Assembly: GCA_002449955.1 (NCBI GenBank)
Contig: DJYD01000020.1
Coordinates: 17,270 to 81,269 of the forward strand
DNA: 64,000 bases
Direction of reading: 5' to 3'
Origin: Lachnospiraceae bacterium UBA6987
GTDB lineage: Bacteria > Bacillota > Clostridia > Lachnospirales > Lachnospiraceae
Of the stretch, positions 58,544 through 64,000 are shown one piece after another. Made by a program: the position numbers and the translations under genes. Position 1 is the first letter of the stretch. Every line of letters begins with the position of its first letter. The notes below the pieces were generated by a model. The model did no database searches, had not been told where the DNA came from, and saw only the letters and a program-made list of their open reading frames with translations.

Positions 58544-58783
58544 TCACAGAAGTCCGGCCCAGCGCTGCCGCAGATCTTTCAGATAATCCGCAATATAAAC
58601 CGGATCTGAGAATTCCTGCATGGTATAGTCTTCCGAACGGGTCATCGTTCCTTCTTCCGCACGCTTCTGAACGTCCTTCGCAAATCCGTCCAGCACTTCA
58701 AGGTATCCTGCGGCCTCTTCCTTTGAAAGCTTGCCGTTTTTACGCCACTCTTCCGCTTTCCCGGGTAGTCGGTCGGTACGGTT
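58544..58783 (-). pseudogene. C-terminal remnant of an unrecognised gene
   Basis: An open frame of 79 codons from an upstream stop (58784-58786) to TGA at 58546-58544. It has protein-like composition, including EEWRKNGKLSKEEAAGYLEV and YIADYLKDLRQRWAGLL, but no usable start at its upstream end. It lies between the arsC-like and isochorismatase genes. It looks like the tail of a deleted gene. Confidence 0.45.
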
Positions 58784-58787
58784 TCAC

Positions 58788-59141
58788 TTAAAGCAGTTTT
58801 TCCGTCCACTCATTTTCCCGGAAACCGGTCAGGACGAAATCATCTCCGATCACGAGAGGCCGCTTGACCAGCATGCCATCGGAAGCCAGCAGGGCAAACT
58901 GCTCGTCTTCGCTCATCTCCGGCAGTTTTTTTGCGAGTCCCCGTTCACGGTAGGGAATGCCGCTGGTATTGAAAAAGCGCTTCAGCGGAAGGCCGCTCAC
59001 GGCATGATACTTCCGCAAAGTCTCTTCGCCCGGATGATCTGCCTTGATATCGATAAGTTTGTAACTGATTCCTTTTTCATCCAGCCACTTCAATGCCTTC
59101 TGACAGGTCGTGCACCTGCTGTAGCAATATACGGTAAGCAT
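58788..59141 (-). CDS. ArsC/Spx family thiol protein
   Basis: The 117-residue thioredoxin-fold protein has the redox motif YSRCTTCQKALKWL near the start, LPLKRFFNTSG and LVKRPLVIGDD near the end. These belong to the ArsC/YffB/Spx family. It is more like YffB-type reductases than true arsenate reductase or Spx, because of the CTTC motif. Its partner is unknown. The gene is a single unit between a remnant and the serpin gene. Confidence 0.88.
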   Translation of the reverse strand: MLTVYCYSRCTTCQKALKWLDEKGISYKLIDIKADHPGEETLRKYHAVSGLPLKRFFNTSGIPYRERGLAKKLPEMSEDEQFALLASDGMLVKRPLVIGDDFVLTGFRENEWTEKLL

Positions 59142-59286
59142 GGTCTGTTCCTCCTTATGATCTTCTGACCACGTATTCTGTATACATTAAGCCTTATTCT
59201 TCAAAAATAATCAAGCCCGTTTTGCATAAACACCAATAATGATCCACCCGCTAAGCGTGTGGAGCATTATTGCCGTAATGTCCGTC

Positions 59287-60657
59287 TTATTCCACGATTT
59301 CTCCGGCAAACATCATCGCCGTCGTATCGTTGCAGGTCGCGTAGATGTAAAAGGAGAACGGCCGGTCTGCCGTAAAGATGACCGGTTCTTTCGGCAGCGG
59401 AAGCGCCTTATCCTCCATCACGATGGCTGTCACCGCTGCTGCTTCGACACCTTCCTCATCCAGCTTGATCCTGGTTTTCTGAATAATATCGCTGACATAC
59501 ACAAAGTGATCGATCATCGCGGAAAAATCCGCTTTATCTTCATCGAAGGCGAGACTGACGCCGTATTCTTTCAGAAAGTCAACCAGTTCTCCGGAAGAAA
59601 AGTCCGTCTCCAGATCCATTTTCGGGATCGTCACCTGAACCTTTTCAGGGACAGCCTTCGCGATCTTCGCTTCCAGATTCTCTGTGCTCCCAAGCACGAA
59701 GGCCATGTTGACGCTGCCCTGCATCGGCAGGATGACCAGTTCGGTTTCTTCATCGGCATAATAGGAAAAATCGTTTTCCTCTGTCATGAATTCTTTTCGG
59801 GTCTTCCGGCCGTCCTGCGCATGAAAATCGCCCTCTTTTGTCAGTAACTCCGGAAAGCTGAAACACCAGGAATCTTTGAAGTACAGTGCATTCATCAGAA
59901 CGACTGCCATCATCTCCGTGGGATAATCTTCCGGCAGCAGCTGTTTGATCATGTGCTCCGTTTTGATTTCTGCCCACTCATTGATCTTTTTCACGGCATT
60001 TTCCGCTGTGAAGGAACGGTACTCTGCTGCATAGTTCTTTTCAACGGATTCCTTATAGGCTTCCGTGAATTCGTCGCCGATCCGTTCTGCCTTCCAGACC
60101 GAATTTGCCACGCGGAGAGCGCGGAACGGTTCCGCCGCATCCACAGGAATCCATCCCTGTTTTTGACCTTCCTGAAACTCTTTTCTTTCCCGCTCCAGAT
60201 CAGAGGCGAAAAACTCGGCAAATCCATTGAAATTCAGACAGGATTCTATCCATTCCTCTTCGGATTCCACCCCAAGTGCATGCAGAAGTTCTGCTTTTGT
60301 CTCTCCGTTTGCACCGGCAAGCAGAAGTCCAAGGGCATAGCGGAAGGAAAGCGGAGAAGCCATATAATTGCCTTCCGCGTGTTCGGAAAGGTAGGCAAGG
60401 AAGCGCTCGTCAAAGCTGTCGGACAGCATCGTATAACTTACCGACTCCATTTTTCGAAGGTTCATCTTCTCCGCCCACTGTTCGGCCACGGCAGGTTCCG
60501 TACTGACGGGCGACTGGCTCTGTGATTCACTCCGGCTCTCCGAAGGGGTCTCCGATGCCGGGGCAGGCGCGGCACCGCACCCCATAAGACTGGTAAGCAG
60601 CATCAAAACGGCCAGAAAAACCGCTGCTGCACGAACGGATTTCGCTTTGATATTCAT
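59287..60657 (-). CDS. Lipoprotein serpin
   Basis: The 456-residue protein has a signal (MNIKAKSVRAAAVFLAVLM), a lipobox LMGCG and a Ser/Glu/Pro-rich linker, then a full serpin domain (about 60-456). NYMASPLSFRYALGLLLAGANGETK, NALYFKDSWCFSF and IKLDEEGVEAAAVTAIVMEDKALP are seen. The hinge EEGVEAAAVT is of the inhibitory type, so it should trap a serine protease outside the cell. The reactive loop with Val-Met at the likely scissile region suggests chymotrypsin- or elastase-like targets; this is a guess. The start at 60657 follows CCCAGGAGGTCTTACC. A shorter copy lies at 53649-54524. Confidence 0.93.
   Translation of the reverse strand: MNIKAKSVRAAAVFLAVLMLLTSLMGCGAAPAPASETPSESRSESQSQSPVSTEPAVAEQWAEKMNLRKMESVSYTMLSDSFDERFLAYLSEHAEGNYMASPLSFRYALGLLLAGANGETKAELLHALGVESEEEWIESCLNFNGFAEFFASDLERERKEFQEGQKQGWIPVDAAEPFRALRVANSVWKAERIGDEFTEAYKESVEKNYAAEYRSFTAENAVKKINEWAEIKTEHMIKQLLPEDYPTEMMAVVLMNALYFKDSWCFSFPELLTKEGDFHAQDGRKTRKEFMTEENDFSYYADEETELVILPMQGSVNMAFVLGSTENLEAKIAKAVPEKVQVTIPKMDLETDFSSGELVDFLKEYGVSLAFDEDKADFSAMIDHFVYVSDIIQKTRIKLDEEGVEAAAVTAIVMEDKALPLPKEPVIFTADRPFSFYIYATCNDTTAMMFAGEIVE
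60365..60483. repeat. 119-bp block identical to 54382-54500
   Basis: Within the two serpin genes this stretch matches base for base, as far as I can compare by eye, while the genes around it have drifted. It covers the start of the mature domain (AEQWAEKMNLRK to about SEHAEGNY). Recent gene conversion or a recent duplication with fast drift elsewhere would explain it. Confidence 0.8.
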
Positions 60658-61099
60658 GGTAAGACCTCCTGGGCATTTCGCCCAATGAATGATCACTTTC
60701 TTTACTCTGAAAACAAATCAAAACAGCAAAGTGTCGCAGGAAAATCAGGATTCACCGGAGAAAGTCATCCTGAAAAATCTTCTAAAAAGATTCTCCTAAA
60801 AATCCCAGATATTCGTCAAACGCATTAAAGAGCATATCCCCGGAGCAGACCGGAAGGATAGCGTCCCGCTTGCCGATATCCGCAAATTAAATCTCCTGCC
60901 GCCGGCATCCTATACTTTATCTCATGCTTTTCGAATAATCAATCATATGCGGCGCTAATGTTTACTGATATTAACCTTTTTTCATGTTCTATACCAGGAC
61001 AATTGATTTTTTATTTCTTTTGAGTAAACTATTATTGCCCTTTCTGCAAAGGTATCGTTCTTCGACCTTTAAAGAGAAAACCCCTCAGGAGGAAAATGA
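60658..61099. other. Intergenic region between serpin and 5'-nucleotidase genes
   Basis: 442 bp, AT-rich towards the right, between divergent genes. TTGATT...TAAACT with a 16-bp spacer near 61007-61034 is a weak plus-strand promoter candidate. I see no gene or strong hairpin. Confidence 0.4.
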
Positions 61100-62938
61100 A
61101 TGAAACGAATTTATGCTGTCGTGCTGGTGCTTGCGATGCTGTTTGCCTGTACGGCCTGCGGAGGCCGCACGCAGGGCGAAACCACGCAGGATGCCGGCAT
61201 TCAGACGACAGCCGCCACTTCCGAAAGCACTACTGCGGCTGCTCCGGAGACCCAGAGCGAAACGACATCTGCTGAAGCATCATCAACTTCTGCAGAGACC
61301 CAGGAAGAAACCGCATCTTCCGAAGAAACCGAACCTGTCACGCCCCAGGCAAAAAACGGGGATGTCTACATCCTTTACACCAGTGATATCCACTGCGGCA
61401 TCAACAAGGGCTTTGGCCTTGCCGGCCTGAAGCAGATCCGGGATACGCTGGAAGCTCAGGGATACACGACCCTTCTGGTCGACGACGGCGATGCCATTCA
61501 GGGCGAACCGATCGGAACCGTCAGCGAGGGACAGGCCATGATTGATCTCATGAATGAGATCGGCTACGATGTCGCCATTCCCGGGAACCATGAATTTGAC
61601 TACGGCGCTGACCGCTTTCTGGAGCTGAGCAAGTCAGCGAATTATCCTTATATCAGCTGCAATATCACATATCAGGGCGAGCGGATTTTCGATCCCTATG
61701 TGATCAAGGAAGCCGCCGGCCTCAAAATCGCTTTTGTGGGCATCACCACTCCGAAAACAATCGGCAGCTCCTCTCCCTCTCATTTCCAGAATGAAACCGG
61801 TGAATATGTCTATGCCTTTATGCAGGACAAGACCGGCGAAGCCGTTTACTCCGCGGTTCAGAGTGCCGTAGACAGCGCCCGCGCCGAAGGGGCTGACCTT
61901 GTTTACGTCATGGCCCACTGCGGACTTGAGGATGATTGCCGTCCCTGGACTTACGTCGATATCATTGAGCATACACGCGGCATCGACGTCTTTTTCGACG
62001 GTCACAGCCATGATACCGAGCAGGTTGTGATGAAGAATATGGACGGTGAGAACGTCACCCGTTCCGCCTGCGGCACCAAACTACAGGCCATCGGTTACAG
62101 CCACATTTCCAAAGAAGGCAAGGTACTGGATACCGGTATCTGGAGCTGGACCAATAAGATCAGCGCGCCGGAACTGCTGGGCATTGAAAACCCTGTCGGC
62201 ACCAAGGTAAATGAAGCCCTGGATGCCCTGAAAGCACAGCTGGGCGGCGTGATCGGTCATACACCTTACACGCTTACGATCAACGATCCCAAAGAAGTGG
62301 ATGCTTCCGGCATGCCGATCCGTATGGTCCGCCGTGCGGAAACCAATCTGGGCGATCTCTGTGCCGACGCCTTCCGGATTCAGGGGCAGGCTGACATCGG
62401 CGTCACCAACGGCGGCGGCGTACGTGTGGATATTGAAAAGGGCGATATCACTTACGGTGATGTCCTTAGTGTCTCCCCCTTCGGCAATATGCTCTGCGTC
62501 ATCGAAGTGACCGGACAGCAGGTCCTTGATGCCCTGGAATGGGGCATGCGCTCTGTGCCTCACGAAAACGGCAGCTTCCTGCAGGTTTCCGGCATCAGCT
62601 TTGAAGTCGACGCGTCGATTGAAAGCGGCTGCATTGCCGATGAATACGATATGTGTATCGGCATTGAGGGCGAGCGCCGGGTGAAAAATGTTCTTGTCGG
62701 CGGCGAACCGATAGATCCGGAAAAGACCTATACACTGGCCGGCCATGACTACATGCTGCTCCAAATCGCCGACGGATATACCATGTTTAAGGATGCGCCG
62801 CTGCTTCAGGATAAGGTCGAGATCGACAACCAGGTACTGATCGATTACATCCGCGACACGCTTGGCGGTGAGATCAGCAAGGAATACGCCGATCCTTACG
62901 GACAGGGCCGCATCGTGATCCTGAACGGCGATAATTAA
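61100..62938 (+). CDS. 5'-nucleotidase / UDP-sugar hydrolase family lipoprotein
   Basis: The 612-residue protein has a lipoprotein signal (MKRIYAVVLVLAMLFACTAC, lipidated at the second or first cysteine) and a Thr/Glu/Ala-rich linker to about 85. A metallophosphatase domain follows with the metal ligands of YTSDIHCGI, VDDGDAIQGE, IPGNHEFDYG, MAHCGLEDD and FFDGHSHDTEQ. The C-terminal substrate domain has RRAETNLGDLCADAFRIQ, VTNGGGVRVDIEKGDITYGD and VSPFGNMLCVIEVTGQQ. It hydrolyses nucleotides outside the cell to supply nucleosides. CAGGAGGAAAATGA precedes the ATG. A terminator follows. Confidence 0.95.
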   Translation: MKRIYAVVLVLAMLFACTACGGRTQGETTQDAGIQTTAATSESTTAAAPETQSETTSAEASSTSAETQEETASSEETEPVTPQAKNGDVYILYTSDIHCGINKGFGLAGLKQIRDTLEAQGYTTLLVDDGDAIQGEPIGTVSEGQAMIDLMNEIGYDVAIPGNHEFDYGADRFLELSKSANYPYISCNITYQGERIFDPYVIKEAAGLKIAFVGITTPKTIGSSSPSHFQNETGEYVYAFMQDKTGEAVYSAVQSAVDSARAEGADLVYVMAHCGLEDDCRPWTYVDIIEHTRGIDVFFDGHSHDTEQVVMKNMDGENVTRSACGTKLQAIGYSHISKEGKVLDTGIWSWTNKISAPELLGIENPVGTKVNEALDALKAQLGGVIGHTPYTLTINDPKEVDASGMPIRMVRRAETNLGDLCADAFRIQGQADIGVTNGGGVRVDIEKGDITYGDVLSVSPFGNMLCVIEVTGQQVLDALEWGMRSVPHENGSFLQVSGISFEVDASIESGCIADEYDMCIGIEGERRVKNVLVGGEPIDPEKTYTLAGHDYMLLQIADGYTMFKDAPLLQDKVEIDNQVLIDYIRDTLGGEISKEYADPYGQGRIVILNGDN

Positions 62939-62991
62939 ACTGCACAAAAGCGGGCGGTTTTGTCCGAATTCCAGGGTTTCTACCTGCAACA

Positions 62992-63028
62992 AAAAGGCCT
63001 CCGGACCGTATCGGTTCGGAGGCCTTTT
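62992..63028. terminator. Bidirectional terminator between the nucleotidase and groEL genes
   Basis: AAAAGGCCTCCG and CGGAGGCCTTTT form a perfect 12-bp stem, with further pairing in the loop. It serves the two convergent genes. Confidence 0.92.
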
Positions 63029-63052
63029 GATTGATTAAGGGCTGTGTTTTGA

Positions 63053-64000
63053 TCAATACATGCCGCCCATGTCGGGGGCTGCGGGAGCGGCCGGAGCCGG
63101 TTCCTTGATCGTCGCGACAACGCTTTCGGTGGTCAGGAAGCTGGAGGCAACGCTGGTGGCATTTTCCAGAGCGGAACGGGTGACCTTGGCCGGATCCAGG
63201 ATACCGGACTTGATCATATCGACGTACTCGTCGTTCAGGGCGTCATAGCCGATTCCCTTCTTCGCTTCTTTTACCTTGTTCACCACGACAGAACCTTCTT
63301 CGCCGGCGTTGCTGGCAATGTGGAACAGCGGTGCCTGCAGGGCTTTCAGGACGATCTCTGCACCGGTCTTCTCGTCGCCGGAGAGCGTCTTCACCAGTTC
63401 TTCAACCTTCTTTGCCGCCTCAATGTAAGCGGTGCCGCCGCCGGCCACGATGCCTTCTTCAACAGCAGCTCTCGTCGCGTTCAGGGCATCTTCCATGCGG
63501 TACTTGTATTCCTTCATCTCGGTCTCGGTTGCCGCACCGACACGGATGACGGCTACGCCGCCGGCGAGCTTCGCCAGACGTTCCTGCAGTTTTTCCTTGT
63601 CGTATTCCGACTTGGTCTCGCCGATCTGGCTGCGGATCTGCGCAATGCGGGCTTCCAGGGCTTTCTTGTCGCCCAGACCGTCGACGATGATGGTGTTTTC
63701 CTTGTTGACTTTGACGGATTTCGCATGGCCAAGCATGGAAAGGTCAGCATCCTTCAGTTCATAGCCAAGCTCAGAGCTGATCACGGTACCGCCGGTAAGG
63801 ATAGCGATATCCTGCAGCATTTCCTTGCGGCGATCGCCGTAGCCGGGGGCCTTCACGCCGACAACGGTGAAGGTGCCGCGCAGCTTGTTCAGAATCAGGG
63901 TCGTCAGCGCTTCGCCTTCGATATCCTCAGCAATGATGAGGAGCTTGGCACCGGACTGGACCAGCTTTTCAAGGATCGGCAGGATCTCCTGAATGTTGGA
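63053..64000 (-). CDS. groEL: Chaperonin GroEL, 5'-truncated by window edge
   Basis: The frame from the stop at 63053 is open to the right edge, so about 315 C-terminal residues are seen and the N-terminal part is missing. Motifs: [28 protein letters not shown] and [23 protein letters not shown] of the apical domain, [20 protein letters not shown], the equatorial [13 protein letters not shown] and the C-terminal DMGGMY tail. GroEL folds proteins in a double ring with GroES. The groES gene and any CIRCE site would be to the right. Usually essential. Confidence 0.98.
   Translation of the reverse strand, partial: SNIQEILPILEKLVQSGAKLLIIAEDIEGEALTTLILNKLRGTFTVVGVKAPGYGDRRKEMLQDIAILTGGTVISSELGYELKDADLSMLGHAKSVKVNKENTIIVDGLGDKKALEARIAQIRSQIGETKSEYDKEKLQERLAKLAGGVAVIRVGAATETEMKEYKYRMEDALNATRAAVEEGIVAGGGTAYIEAAKKVEELVKTLSGDEKTGAEIVLKALQAPLFHIASNAGEEGSVVVNKVKEAKKGIGYDALNDEYVDMIKSGILDPAKVTRSALENATSVASSFLTTESVVATIKEPAPAAPAAPDMGGMY

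Noticed and set aside
58788..59141. Spx transcription regulator
   Set aside because: The CTTC motif and sequence fit ArsC/YffB reductases better than Spx.

Overview
The window reads as a mid-GC, obligately anaerobic member of the Bacillota (Clostridia or Erysipelotrichia type). The grounds are consensus sigma-A promoters, strong AGGAGG ribosome binding sites, gram-positive envelope genes (LytR-CpsA-Psr, LicD), a 2[4Fe-4S] ferredoxin, HypA/HypB nickel chaperones and families typical of gut Firmicutes (DUF6273, zinc-ribbon TIR proteins, lipoprotein serpin). The genus cannot be named from the sequence. No rRNA, tRNA, CRISPR array, insertion sequence or phage gene was recognised. Both window edges cut a gene: a family 2 glycosyltransferase on the left and groEL on the right.

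Layout. 1-8.9 kb: envelope decoration (glycosyltransferase, DegT aminotransferase, MscL with a zinc ribbon, a HisC-like aminotransferase, a DNA-binding/cytidylyltransferase fusion, LicD, two PAP2-type membrane proteins) with prmA and a ferredoxin. 9-15.8 kb: HtrA protease, LCP ligase, DegV lipid carrier, Sfp-type phosphopantetheinyl transferase, and an ECF sigma factor with its membrane partner. 15.8-20.1 kb: a three-gene flavoprotein operon led by a protein very like the polyunsaturated fatty acid isomerase of Cutibacterium acnes. 20.2-23.1 kb: proton antiporter, GlsB-type protein, DUF4392 enzyme.

23.2-32.5 kb: a plus-strand unit of six closely spaced genes with one good promoter and one strong terminator. 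It encodes a membrane TIR protein with a large beta-propeller-like region, a four-helix Rossmann/RyR-like protein, a TVGYGD potassium channel with Rossmann and RyR domains, then an acyl-AMP ligase, an acyl carrier protein and an acyl-ACP thioesterase. A TIR enzyme beside a RyR-domain channel suggests nucleotide-gated ion flux. 32.5-36.7 kb: AzlCD, HypA, two tandem HypB, a VapBC-like pair and an AT-rich orphan.

36.9-48.6 kb: a minus-strand operon of an SPFH/zinc-ribbon protein, a four-helix membrane protein and three tandem paralogues that join zinc ribbon, TIR, coiled coil, membrane helix and one or two DUF6273 domains. Five 81-bp patches in the DUF6273 domains are hypervariable, with variable codons almost all ending in C or T and changes concentrated at codon positions 1 and 2. 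That is the signature of diversity-generating retroelement (DGR) variable regions, although no reverse transcriptase lies in the window. TIR effectors with diversified lectin-like sensors would be an anticipatory recognition system, and this is the main candidate for something new here.

49-64 kb: a 938-residue iron-sulfur flavoprotein, an M48 protease, two serpin genes (one with an in-frame internal deletion) flanking small enzymes and two gene remnants, a 5'-nucleotidase lipoprotein, and the 3' part of groEL.
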